Source: Vulcanimicrobiota bacterium (GTDB taxonomy: Bacteria; Vulcanimicrobiota; Vulcanimicrobiia; Vulcanimicrobiales; Vulcanimicrobiaceae). From it: DNA of 64,000 nucleotides. This document shows positions 16,276 to 24,257 of this stretch, piece by piece (the first letter of the stretch is position 1; each line of letters begins with the position of its first letter). The notes under the pieces were generated by a model, which did not search any database, was not told where the DNA came from, and saw nothing but the letters and a program-made list of their open reading frames with translations. The position numbers and the translations under genes are program-made. The stretch spans positions 62,001 to 126,000 of the forward strand of contig DAIDGX010000023.1 of the NCBI GenBank assembly GCA_027452165.1. The letters run 5' to 3'.

Positions 16276-17349
16276 CTACGAAAAGCCCGGAATCAGCGAG
16301 ACCACGACACCGGCGATGAGCCCGGCGACGATCACCGCGGCCATCGCAAGCGCGAGCACCCGTTTCGGGAAGGCGCTTCGCACGATGAAGAGCGTGGGGA
16401 GGCTGATCGCAGGTAGCGTGACGAGCAGCGTTGCCGCAGGCCCCGCGCCGAGACCGAAGGCCATCAACGTCTGCACGATCGGAACCTCACCGGCGGTCGG
16501 AATGACGAAGAGCGTTCCGATGACCGCAAGCGCGAAGAGCACGAGCACGCTTCCACCCGCAAGCGTGAGCCCCGGATGGAAGAACCACGCACGCGCCGCG
16601 CCGAGCAACAGCACGAGCACGAAGTAGCCCGGGACGATCGTGTAGAGCTCCCACCAGAGGAGCTTCAGCCAATCGACGAGCATGTCGAGACCGCTCTTGT
16701 GGGGGTCTTCGATCGGTGCATCTTCGACGTCGATATCCACACGATCGGCGACGACCCGGTTGGCTAGCATCGCCGCACCGAAGACGAGTGCGATGCCGAC
16801 GATAAGACGCACCAGCATGAATTTCCAGCCGAGTACGCCCGTGATGAAGATCAGAACCGCGGGGTTGAGACCCGGATTACCGAGCAGAAACGCGAGGGCC
16901 GCCCCCGTTGACGCGCTCTGTTTGCGAAGGCCCACTGCCAGTGGACCGGTGCAGCATGTTCACATCATCCCGCCGAGCGAGAGCGTTCCCGCTATCGCCA
17001 CGGATCGGAAATCCTTCCCCGAAAAGATACGATGGATCCATCTGCGCGGCACGAGCACTTGAATGCTCGCGCCAGCGATCAGCGCCAGCGCGAGTGCCTG
17101 CCAGATCAGCGAATAGTAGGTGAGCGCATATTGCCACGCAGCCATCAGGCCCGCGGCCGGAGGAATCGCGCTCTTGCCGCTAACGATCGAGGCTCCGATC
17201 GAGTGGTGCGAAAGCGCAATGAAGCTCTTGTTGTAGTAGGGCAACCATTTGACGTACAGCAGCCCGGCTGCCAACGTAACGAGAAAGATTGCGGTGCCAC
17301 CGACCAGCCGCGATCGATCGGCACCTAACGACGGTGCTTGGCTCGACAT
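16276..17349 (-). CDS. DUF318/ArsP-type permease with in-frame UGA, predicted selenoprotein
   Basis: Polytopic membrane permease of the YraQ/ArsP_1 family. From ATG at 17349 (Shine-Dalgarno AAAGGGGAACG) the frame runs 357 codons with one TGA at 16960-16962 (residue 130). Across it the protein reads GGMM-TGA-TCCTGPLAVGLRK, the family's Cys-rich signature (MMCTCC.APV.VGLR in relatives I recall), so the TGA stands at the first conserved Cys. Hydrophobic segments occur before (IFLVTLAAGLLYV, ALALALIAGASIQVL) and after (AVLIFITGVLGWKFMLV and several more to the C-terminus) in the same frame. A SECIS-like hairpin follows. Called naively it would be two genes, the second from a GTG at 16935 with no ribosome site. 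It follows the FAD oxidoreductase by 27 bp and converges on selD. Transport of a selenium, arsenic or thiol compound is possible; the substrate is unknown. Confidence 0.85.
16929..16947 (-). other. Putative bacterial SECIS hairpin in the permease gene
   Basis: On the minus strand GGTCCAC and GTGGGCC form a 7-bp stem (one G-U pair) with loop TGGCA. The stem begins 12 nt after the UGA at 16960-16962 and the loop GG lies 21-22 nt downstream. This nearly equals the geometry in selD, and both loops contain GG, the feature contacted by SelB in known bacterial SECIS elements. No energy calculation was made. Confidence 0.6.
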
Positions 17350-17376
17350 CGTTCCCCTTTCAAGCGGAATGACCGG

Positions 17377-18612
17377 CTAGGCCGTCCATTCCAGTAAACT
17401 CTGCCACTGAGATTTGGAAAAACGCTCCTTCGATTTGATCGCTTCGACGTACTTCCGCTTGCCCGCACGGTTGCCTTTTCCAAGCATGATGCCGCCGACC
17501 AGACGTTCGTCCCAGAAGAATAACGCCCGGTACCAGCGTTTTTCACGATCGATCGCTCGCACCGTTTCCAATTCCGGCTGAAGGTCGGGCGAAAGCCCAA
17601 ACTGCGTGATGGTCTGCCCTTTGAAGAGCAGCGACGAATACTCCGGCACGTCATGATAGGCAACGCTTCCGCCCATCATGTTCTGCGCCGCGACCTTACC
17701 GTGGGCCCCCGCATTGTTCCACGTCCCCATGCGATAGCGCATCTCGAGAATCGGGTCAAAAAAATCGGCGACATCGCCGGCTGCGAAGATACCCGGCACG
17801 TTCGTCTCAAGTCGATCGTTGCAGCGGATACCGTTTGCACCGGCCTCGATAGGCGTTCCCTGCGCGAGTTCGACGTTCATCGTGAGGCCGAAACCGACGC
17901 CGTAACATTGCGCCTCAATCTGCTCGCCCTTCTTCGTGCGCACCTTGGTGACAACGCCGTTCGAGCGAACGAACTCGACGACTTCGTCTCCATAATGCAA
18001 ATGCACGTTCTCCGCTCGTGCCGCTTCATCGACGAACGCACCGGCGACGTCGTCGAGCAAGCGGTGCAACACGTGCGGTCCACGCAAAATCCAGTGCGTC
18101 TCCACCTTACGCGCAGCAAACGCCTCGGCCAGTTCGTAGGCGATGAACGAACCGCCCACCGCGACCGCCGCACGCGAGCGGTCGATCTGCTCGGAGATCG
18201 CCCGCGTATCGTCAAGGTACTGAAAGTTGAAGACGTTCTGTGCGCCCGTCGCCCCCGGCGCCGGCGCCGCGTTTGGACGCCCGCCCGTGGCAAGGAGCAA
18301 GGCATCGTATCGATATCCGCACCCGTCCGCCATCACGGCGCGCTCCTCCACATCGATCCGCTCGACCGCGGTCCGTAACCGGAGCGCGATACGATGCTGC
18401 TCATGCCACGCGAGGTCGCGCATCATGACCTTCTCTTCGGGTAGTTGACGCCGCAGCATGGGCGGCAGCGATATCCGGTTGTAGAGCGGGTAGGGCTCGT
18501 CGCCGAAGAGCGTAATCTCACATGCGGGGTCGTGCTTTCGCAACTGCTCGGCCGCGGTTGTTCCGGCAAAGCCATTCCCCACGATGACGTACCTGCGAAC
18601 GTCGTCTGCCAC
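17377..18612 (-). CDS. FAD-dependent pyridine nucleotide-disulfide oxidoreductase (NirB-N/ferredoxin-reductase-like)
   Basis: About 411 residues. RYVIVGNGFAGTTAAEQL binds FAD, EPYPLYNRISLPPMLRRQLP is typical of NirB/rubredoxin-reductase-like proteins, VAVGGSFIAYELAEAFA is the NAD(P)H site, and NVPGIFAAGDVADFFD is the second FAD motif. There is no redox CxxxxC, so electrons probably go to a protein or metal centre. GTG at 18612 has GGGAG 7 nt upstream; an ATG at 18630 is an alternative. It precedes the selenopermease by 27 bp in one operon, so a redox role linked to that transporter is plausible but unproven. Confidence 0.85.
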   Translation of the reverse strand: MADDVRRYVIVGNGFAGTTAAEQLRKHDPACEITLFGDEPYPLYNRISLPPMLRRQLPEEKVMMRDLAWHEQHRIALRLRTAVERIDVEERAVMADGCGYRYDALLLATGGRPNAAPAPGATGAQNVFNFQYLDDTRAISEQIDRSRAAVAVGGSFIAYELAEAFAARKVETHWILRGPHVLHRLLDDVAGAFVDEAARAENVHLHYGDEVVEFVRSNGVVTKVRTKKGEQIEAQCYGVGFGLTMNVELAQGTPIEAGANGIRCNDRLETNVPGIFAAGDVADFFDPILEMRYRMGTWNNAGAHGKVAAQNMMGGSVAYHDVPEYSSLLFKGQTITQFGLSPDLQPELETVRAIDREKRWYRALFFWDERLVGGIMLGKGNRAGKRKYVEAIKSKERFSKSQWQSLLEWTA

Positions 18613-18723
18613 GTCTGCGCTCCCATGCATCCTTCCGTGATGCAAGCTCGTTCTGGGAGAGTAGGCGAGAATAGCGCTGCAAACCTTCACGCGAGCGGCG
18701 CTACACCAGGTAGGGAGCACGAC

Positions 18724-19071
18724 ATGGACGTTCGACTCGTACAACTCCTCGGTTCGTTCATCAGCGCGCGCAACGAGTACGCACTGTTACGGCTGGAGTG
18801 CGCGATGCACGCACCCGAGCTCGCCGCTCCTCCGGTCGTGGCCCGTCTCACCGACGCCTCCGAGCGCACCTTGCGCGACGAATGGCCCGCAGTTGAGCGC
18901 CAGCTCGAAAGCGCGCTTCGCTATGGCAAGCTGCTTGCAGGGAAAAGGCGTTCTATCTACCGCGAAGACCCGGCCTTCAACGCGCTCCAACGCGCGCTAC
19001 GAGAACTCGACCAACACGCCCGCGCAATCCGCTGGGTGCTCACGATTACCGAGCGCGAAGACTCTCATTGA
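18724..19071 (+). CDS. Small protein of unknown function
   Basis: 115 residues from ATG at 18724, preceded by AGGTAGGGAG as a ribosome site. The sequence is helical and charged (ARNEYALLRLECAM, LRDEWPAVERQLESALRYG, ALRELDQHARAIRWVLTITE) with no membrane segment or recognised motif. I do not recognise the family. It is divergent from the FAD oxidoreductase, 111 bp apart, and convergent with the M20 gene. Confidence 0.7.
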   Translation: MDVRLVQLLGSFISARNEYALLRLECAMHAPELAAPPVVARLTDASERTLRDEWPAVERQLESALRYGKLLAGKRRSIYREDPAFNALQRALRELDQHARAIRWVLTITEREDSH

Positions 19072-19104
19072 TTTGCCTGCAACACGACCGCTAGGTCGCG
19101 ACAC

Positions 19105-20265
19105 CTAGCCGTGAAGCGCGATTCCGACCATCATCTTGAAGCCAACCTCGAGAGCGCGCTCGTCGATGTCGTAGCGTGGGCTGTGCTGCGGCTCGTGACC
19201 ACGTTCGGGACCGCGAATGCCGACGATAAAGTAGGCACCGGGTCGCTCGTTGAGCATGTACGACATATCCTCGGCCCACATGACGATGTCGTGTGGATCG
19301 ACGACGTTATCCGCGCCGACCACGTTACGCGCGACCTGACGAACGATGTCGTTCATCGCCGGATCGTTGATCGTCGGCGGATAACCCCAATGGTACTCGA
19401 ACTCGTAATCGAGACGCAGCGCATCGCTTACGCCCTCGACCATGCGTTCGATGCGCTCGGGAATCGAGCGACGCACCTCGTCGCTCATCGCGCGCACCGT
19501 GCCGAGCATCGTCGCATGGTCGGGAATCACGTTGAACGTCGTTCCGGCCTCGAGCTTGCCGATCGTGACCACGACGGGATCCTTCGGCGCGATCTCGCGA
19601 CTCGCGATCGCCTGGAACATCGTGACGAGTTGTGCGGCCGCGAGGATCGGATCGACCGACGCGTGCGGCATAGCGCCGTGCCCGCCCTTACCCGTGAGTC
19701 GAAGTTCGAAGCGGTCGGACGATGCAAAGAATGCGTGGTCGCGTATGCCGACGGTGCCGACATCGAGGTCGCTGTAGAGGTGCAGCGCAAAACACCGGTC
19801 CACATGCGGATGCTCGAGCGCGCCGTCCTCGATCATCAACTTGTTGCCGGCCGGACCCTCTTCGCCCGGCTGAAAGCAGAAGACGAGCGTCCCCGGAACC
19901 TGCTCGCGGACACGCGCGAGCGCGCGCGCCGCCGAGAGCAAGATCGCCATGTGTCCGTCGTGTCCACAAGCGTGCATCACACCTTTGCGCCGCGAGCGAT
20001 ACTCCACGTCGGCCGTCTCGTCCATCGGCAAGCCATCCATGTCGGCGCGCAGCAGCGTAACCGGCCCCGGTTTACCACCACGCAACGTCGCGAGGATACC
20101 CGTACCGCCGATGCCGACACGAAGATCGTCGAAGTCGCACGCGCGCAGCTCTCGTTCGATGAAGGCCATCGTCTCGTGTTCTTCGAGCGAGAGCTCCGGA
20201 TTGGCGTGAAAATGACGGCGGTATCGAACGAGTTCCTCGTTCGGCACCTCGATAAGGGGCAGCAT
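19105..20265 (-). CDS. M20 family amidohydrolase (hippurate/IAA-amino-acid hydrolase-like)
   Basis: About 386 residues. RRHFHANPELSLEEHET at the N-terminus, the metal motif MHACGHDGHMAILL and FCFQPGEEGPAGNKLM with the catalytic Glu pair are those of the M20D group, which removes acyl groups from amino acids using two metal ions. The dimerisation domain follows (SSDRFELRLTGKGGHGAMPH). ATG at 20265 is preferred over an in-frame TTG six nt upstream. A short inverted repeat (CTAGGT/ACCTAG, 19090-19107) overlaps its stop codon. Substrate unknown. Confidence 0.92.
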   Translation of the reverse strand: MLPLIEVPNEELVRYRRHFHANPELSLEEHETMAFIERELRACDFDDLRVGIGGTGILATLRGGKPGPVTLLRADMDGLPMDETADVEYRSRRKGVMHACGHDGHMAILLSAARALARVREQVPGTLVFCFQPGEEGPAGNKLMIEDGALEHPHVDRCFALHLYSDLDVGTVGIRDHAFFASSDRFELRLTGKGGHGAMPHASVDPILAAAQLVTMFQAIASREIAPKDPVVVTIGKLEAGTTFNVIPDHATMLGTVRAMSDEVRRSIPERIERMVEGVSDALRLDYEFEYHWGYPPTINDPAMNDIVRQVARNVVGADNVVDPHDIVMWAEDMSYMLNERPGAYFIVGIRGPERGHEPQHSPRYDIDERALEVGFKMMVGIALHG

Positions 20266-20300
20266 CCCCAAAAGCTACCGGGTCACGGACACAAGCACCT

Positions 20301-21185
20301 TTAGAAGTTGTAATACACGCGTACGATGCGTGTTCCCGGGGCGGGTTCGCAGAACGAGCTGCCGGGCGAGAACGTGGAGAGCGTGACCGCCTGTAAGGCG
20401 GCTTTGTTGAAGTTGGTGTTGTCCGACGGCACCCAGATGCCGGCATCCTCAAGCGTCCCGTCGGCCCCGACGGCTACGCGAATATCGGTCCACGCACGGT
20501 GACTGACCGTATATCCCTCCGGCAACAGCGGCTGCACGGTCCGCTTTACCGTGATGGGCGTGGAGGGCGTCGGACAATCGGTCGTACCCGGTGCCGGCAT
20601 GCTCGTCGCGACAATGACGGGCGCCTGAGCAGACGGCATCCGATCGAGGTCGGTGCGCGGGTTGAGCAGATGGACAGACGTGCCGTTAATGTCGTTGCTC
20701 TGGTATGCATCCTGTGGTGCCGGGGCCCCAAAGCCCGCCGGTGCCTGGCACATAAACGTGCCACGGTCGGCCCAACCGAAGAGCGTGTCGTCGGGAGCAG
20801 CGGCGGAACGCACGAACGCGCCGAGGACCTTCACGGCGCTTGGAAAGCGCACGTAGAGCGCATCCGAGCTAAACGTGCGCCGTTTGAATTCGGCAGCTGG
20901 GCCTTGCCAGGTCTGCACGCGCGGAACGAGTGCGGTTGACGGCACTTGCACGTCGTACCAACCGGTATTCGTTTGCACGGCAACGTCCGCCGTGACATGC
21001 CGCGCACTATACGCCTTTAGCGTGAAGCTATAGAGCGCCGCGGCGTTCTTGCCGTCGAGTGGATGGAATGCGCCTGCCGTCGCGGGACAGAATTCCACCG
21101 CCGCCGACGCACGCGTACCGGTCGTAAGTCCAAGTGCGAGGAGCGCGACAAAGGGAGCCACAAGGCCGAAGATCACTCGTTTCAT
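20301..21185 (-). CDS. Secreted TonB-C-like protein, paralogue A
   Basis: 294 residues from ATG at 21185, with AAGGAGA as ribosome site. N-terminal signal peptide (VIFGLVAPFVALLALGLTTG, cleavage after ASA). Then VEFCPATAGAFHPLDGKNAA, a region shared with the two genes upstream, and a C-terminal segment with the TonB_C pattern (IRVAVGADGTLEDAGIWVPS, ALQAVTLSTFSPG). Such domains usually contact outer-membrane receptors, but without a membrane anchor or ExbBD nearby the role is open. Last of three tandem copies. Confidence 0.78.
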   Translation of the reverse strand: MKRVIFGLVAPFVALLALGLTTGTRASAAVEFCPATAGAFHPLDGKNAAALYSFTLKAYSARHVTADVAVQTNTGWYDVQVPSTALVPRVQTWQGPAAEFKRRTFSSDALYVRFPSAVKVLGAFVRSAAAPDDTLFGWADRGTFMCQAPAGFGAPAPQDAYQSNDINGTSVHLLNPRTDLDRMPSAQAPVIVATSMPAPGTTDCPTPSTPITVKRTVQPLLPEGYTVSHRAWTDIRVAVGADGTLEDAGIWVPSDNTNFNKAALQAVTLSTFSPGSSFCEPAPGTRIVRVYYNF

Positions 21186-21260
21186 AGGGCTGTCTCCTTG
21201 CATACGCATGCGCATGACCCCTTGAGTCGAAGCGCCCAGACTGGTGAAATTACCGCCATG

Positions 21261-22130
21261 CTAGAAGGGCGAAAACCGCACCCAAAACAGATACGTTCCC
21301 GGCGCGGACTCGCAAAACGATCTGCCGGCCCTGAAAATCGAGCGCCTGGCAGCCGACAACGCGGCAGCGTCGAGCGCACGGTATCCTGATGGAGCGTACA
21401 CCCGCGCATCGACGAGCCGCCCTCCCGGCGAGATGGAGATGCGTACGCCCACGTTCACCGCGTACGGAATATTCACCCCGAATGGATACGATGCCGGCGC
21501 TGCCCGCACGACCGACGCGTTGAGAAACGGGTGCGCGCATGCAGTCGAGCCAGGAGGCGTCATCAAACGAGCCTGCGCCACGAACTCGCCCGCAGCCGGC
21601 ATCCGGCTCAGATCGGTGCGCGTGCTCGTATTGTGAATTGCCACCTGATACGGGCTCGCAGGTCGCGTGAGCCCGAAACCGGCCGGAGCCTGGCACGTGA
21701 ACCGTCCAAGCTGTCCCCACCCGAAGCGCGTCTCGTCGGGAGCGGAGGCCGAGAGCACGAATGCATCGAGTACTTTGAGTGCGCTCGGAAAGCGCACGTA
21801 CAACGGTGCGGATGTAAAAACCGTGCGTTGAAACCGACGGCCGCGGAGTTCCAAATGTTCTATTCGTAGGTTGAGTACGGTTGGGCGTACTTTTACGCTA
21901 TACCAGCCGGCGTTCGTATCGACGGCGACATCCGCAGCGACATGACGCGCGCTCTTGGCATCCAACGCAAAACTATAGAGCGTTGCCGCGGTTTTGCCGT
22001 CGAGTGGCGTAAACACGTCGATTTTCGCAGGGCAAAATTCGCTTGCGGCCGACGCACGGGCGGCTGTCGCACCGCCAACGGCAACAATCAACAGCAGCGG
22101 CGCAAGAACGATGAGAAAGGCGCGTTTCAT
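21261..22130 (-). CDS. Secreted TonB-C-like protein, paralogue B
   Basis: 289 residues. Signal peptide FLIVLAPLLLIVAVGGATA ending ASA, then SEFCPAKIDVFTPLDGKTAA and FPSALKVLDAFVLSASAPDE, clearly homologous to the neighbour at 20301-21185 (ending FCESAPGTYLFWVRFSPF against FCEPAPGTRIVRVYYNF). The C-terminal ISPGGRLVDARVYAPSGYRA is the TonB_C-like part. Function not known; tandem duplication is evident. Confidence 0.78.
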   Translation of the reverse strand: MKRAFLIVLAPLLLIVAVGGATAARASAASEFCPAKIDVFTPLDGKTAATLYSFALDAKSARHVAADVAVDTNAGWYSVKVRPTVLNLRIEHLELRGRRFQRTVFTSAPLYVRFPSALKVLDAFVLSASAPDETRFGWGQLGRFTCQAPAGFGLTRPASPYQVAIHNTSTRTDLSRMPAAGEFVAQARLMTPPGSTACAHPFLNASVVRAAPASYPFGVNIPYAVNVGVRISISPGGRLVDARVYAPSGYRALDAAALSAARRSIFRAGRSFCESAPGTYLFWVRFSPF

Positions 22131-22201
22131 AGCGACGACCCGTTACGCCGGCGCGTGCACGATCCCTTGAACAGGATTACCCATGGCAGTGTCAGCAATC
22201 C

Positions 22202-23041
22202 TCATCGGAATATTACGGGAAAACGATACTCTCCCCACGTGGGTTTGCAAAATGCGCGCCCTGCCGCGTACACCGAATGACGCGCTGCGCGCAGCGCTTG
22301 CCGGTCGAGACCAGCATCGCCCGAGGTTGCATGGATCCTCGCATCCACGACCGCCCCCGTCGGCGCGACGAGCACATCGACGATCGCTTCGGTCGGGCGT
22401 GGGGTATCCACATCCCACGGCCGGTCGTGTGCCTGCGCTTCGAAGGTCATCTGCGCGGGAGCGAACGCAAGCGCACAATCAACGCGCCCCGGAGGCGGAA
22501 TGTACACCGCGCGCAAGGGGATCGCCGATGGCGGTGGCGACGCGAACACGTCCGTGCGGGGATTCTCGATTCGCGCATGCGTTCGTACGATCGGCTTGGG
22601 TGTCGCGGGTGCGATCACGTGCACGCCGACGCCTGCGGGTGGCGTGCAGGACACCGTTCCCTGCGCATCACGAGCGCGCATGACGTAGATCGCATCGAAT
22701 CGCGCTCCGACCGGAAATTGCGCGTAGAACGGTTTGGACTCGTACGAACGTTGCGTGAAGCGAGCAAGACCGCTCGCACGGCGATAGTCATAGGGCGTCA
22801 ACGCGACCGTGGGAAAGTTGAGCGCATACCAGGTGTCGTCCGCGTGAAACGCGATCGTCCCGCTCACCGATAGCGCGCCCCTAGCCTCCAGCGTTACGCT
22901 GTAGATCGGCGCATCCGGCGCCCCCGCGACGCGATGCACCTGAGCGACGCGCACCGGGCAAAACGGATTCAGCGCCGCCGCATGCACCGTGCCGCATGTC
23001 GCGACCATGCACAAAAAGAGGACGCAGAACGTTCGTCTCAT
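22202..23041 (-). CDS. Secreted TonB-C-like protein, paralogue C
   Basis: 279 residues from ATG at 23041; signal peptide FCVLFLCMVATCGTVHA. NPFCPVRVAQVHRVAG corresponds to the N-terminal region of the two downstream paralogues, but the similarity is weaker. The C-terminus has VDVLVAPTGAVVDARIHATS and ALRAARHSVYAAGRAFCKP, the TonB_C-like repeat. An upstream in-frame extension to 23137 has no signal peptide and is not used. First of three tandem genes; divergent from the dehydrogenase operon. Confidence 0.75.
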   Translation of the reverse strand: MRRTFCVLFLCMVATCGTVHAAALNPFCPVRVAQVHRVAGAPDAPIYSVTLEARGALSVSGTIAFHADDTWYALNFPTVALTPYDYRRASGLARFTQRSYESKPFYAQFPVGARFDAIYVMRARDAQGTVSCTPPAGVGVHVIAPATPKPIVRTHARIENPRTDVFASPPPSAIPLRAVYIPPPGRVDCALAFAPAQMTFEAQAHDRPWDVDTPRPTEAIVDVLVAPTGAVVDARIHATSGDAGLDRQALRAARHSVYAAGRAFCKPTWGEYRFPVIFR

Positions 23042-23103
23042 GGCGGCGAGCGGTTGCGCGCGGGCGGAGGATTTCCTTTCCTCCGCTCGCACTATCCACG
23101 ACT

Positions 23104-24135
23104 GTGGCATCCAAAAGCAAACCCGCCGCGAAGGCACGCTTCGAACGACACGGGCTCACCGACGAGCAACTCGTCGAGATTCTGCGTATCATGCTCATGC
23201 ATCGCACGCTCGAAGGGCGCGGCTTTCAGCTGAACCGCCAAGGCAAGATTCCCTTTGCTTCCGCCGGCGAAGGACACGAAGGCGTGCAAGCGGGCGCGGC
23301 GATGGCCTTCCAGCGCGGCCGCGATATATTGGTCCCGTACTATCGCGATCTCGGGCTCGATCTCGGCGTCGGCCTCACACCGTACGAGGTCTTGCTCTCG
23401 CTCTTCGCGCGCAAGGCCGATCACTCGGGCGGACGCCAGTTTCCGCACCACTATGCCTCAAAACGCCTGGGCATCCACACGATCAGCTCGGTGCTCGCCA
23501 CGCAGATCCCGCACGCGGTTGGCGCCGCCTATGCGCTGAAGGTCCGCGGCGAGCGCGGCCGGGCGGTCCTCGTTACCTTCGGTGAGGGATCGACCTCGGA
23601 AGGCGAGTGGCATGAGGGCATGAACTTCGCGGCGGTCCACAAGCTGCCGGTCGTCTTCCTCTGTGAAAACAACGAGTGGGCAATCTCCACGCCGGCCGAC
23701 AAGCAGATGGCGAACCCCAACGTCGCCGACCGCGCCGTGGGGTACGGCATGCCGGGCGTCATCGTCAATGGCTTCGACCCGGTCGCCGTCTATGCCGTCG
23801 TGAATGAGGCGATGGAGCGCGCCCGCTCCGGCGGCGGCCCGACCCTCGTCGAGGCCAAGTGCTATCGCTTCCTCGCCCACACCACCGACGACGACGACCG
23901 CACCTACCGCTCGCGCGAGGAGGTGGAGCGCCGCCGCCGGGATGACCCGGTGCCCAATTTCGAACGGCTGCTCGTGGAGCGGGGCGTGCTCACCCCGGAG
24001 GGTGCGGAGTCGCTCAAGAAGGCGGTCTTGGCCGAAGCCAACGCCGCGACCGACCGAGCCGAGGCGATGCCCTACCCTGCCCCGGCCGACCTCTACACCC
24101 ATGTGTACGCCGGCGACCACGCCCCCTGGCGCTAA
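23104..24135 (+). CDS. 2-oxoacid dehydrogenase E1 alpha subunit, copy 1
   Basis: 343 residues from GTG at 23104. Thiamine-diphosphate-dependent decarboxylase subunit of a branched-chain 2-oxoacid or pyruvate dehydrogenase. ThDP/Mg motif: FGEGSTSEGEWHEGMNFA ... ENNEWAIST. The usual GDG is GEG here, as also in mammalian BCKDHA, so it is probably active. YYRDLGLDLGVGLTP and the phosphorylation-loop-like FLAHTTDDDDRTYR are typical. The operon continues with a second E1 alpha, then E1 beta and E2. A bulged hairpin (24138-24160) follows its stop codon. Confidence 0.9.
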   Translation: MASKSKPAAKARFERHGLTDEQLVEILRIMLMHRTLEGRGFQLNRQGKIPFASAGEGHEGVQAGAAMAFQRGRDILVPYYRDLGLDLGVGLTPYEVLLSLFARKADHSGGRQFPHHYASKRLGIHTISSVLATQIPHAVGAAYALKVRGERGRAVLVTFGEGSTSEGEWHEGMNFAAVHKLPVVFLCENNEWAISTPADKQMANPNVADRAVGYGMPGVIVNGFDPVAVYAVVNEAMERARSGGGPTLVEAKCYRFLAHTTDDDDRTYRSREEVERRRRDDPVPNFERLLVERGVLTPEGAESLKKAVLAEANAATDRAEAMPYPAPADLYTHVYAGDHAPWR

Positions 24136-24137
24136 TC

Positions 24138-24160
24138 GGCTCGCGGAAGCGTTCCGAGCC
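24138..24160 (+). other. Hairpin between the two E1 alpha genes
   Basis: GGCTCG ... GGAA and TTCCGAGCC can pair with a 2-nt bulge just after the first E1 alpha stop codon, in the 122-bp gap before the second. There is no T-run, so it may stabilise the upstream mRNA or attenuate transcription rather than terminate it. Confidence 0.35.
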
Positions 24161-24257
24161 GCCGAAGGCGAACACCTACCCACGCACGTGTACCGTAGAT
24201 TCGCGTCGGCCTGCGCGCCGGCTCGAGTGCTGATTCCCGTCACTTGACAAGGACAAC

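Noticed and set aside
16276-16935. Separate 219-residue membrane protein starting at GTG 16935, next to a 129-residue one
   Set aside because: Both are halves of one permease in the same frame with the family signature spanning the UGA; the GTG has no ribosome site and falls inside the motif.
17377-18612. FAD oxidoreductase as the missing E3 lipoamide dehydrogenase
   Set aside because: Lacks the CxxxxC redox motif and the E3 C-terminal dimer domain; resembles NirB-N/rubredoxin reductase.
19090-19107. Strong terminator between the small gene and the M20 gene
   Set aside because: The CTAGGT/ACCTAG stem is only 6 bp with no T-run; mentioned only as a weak repeat.
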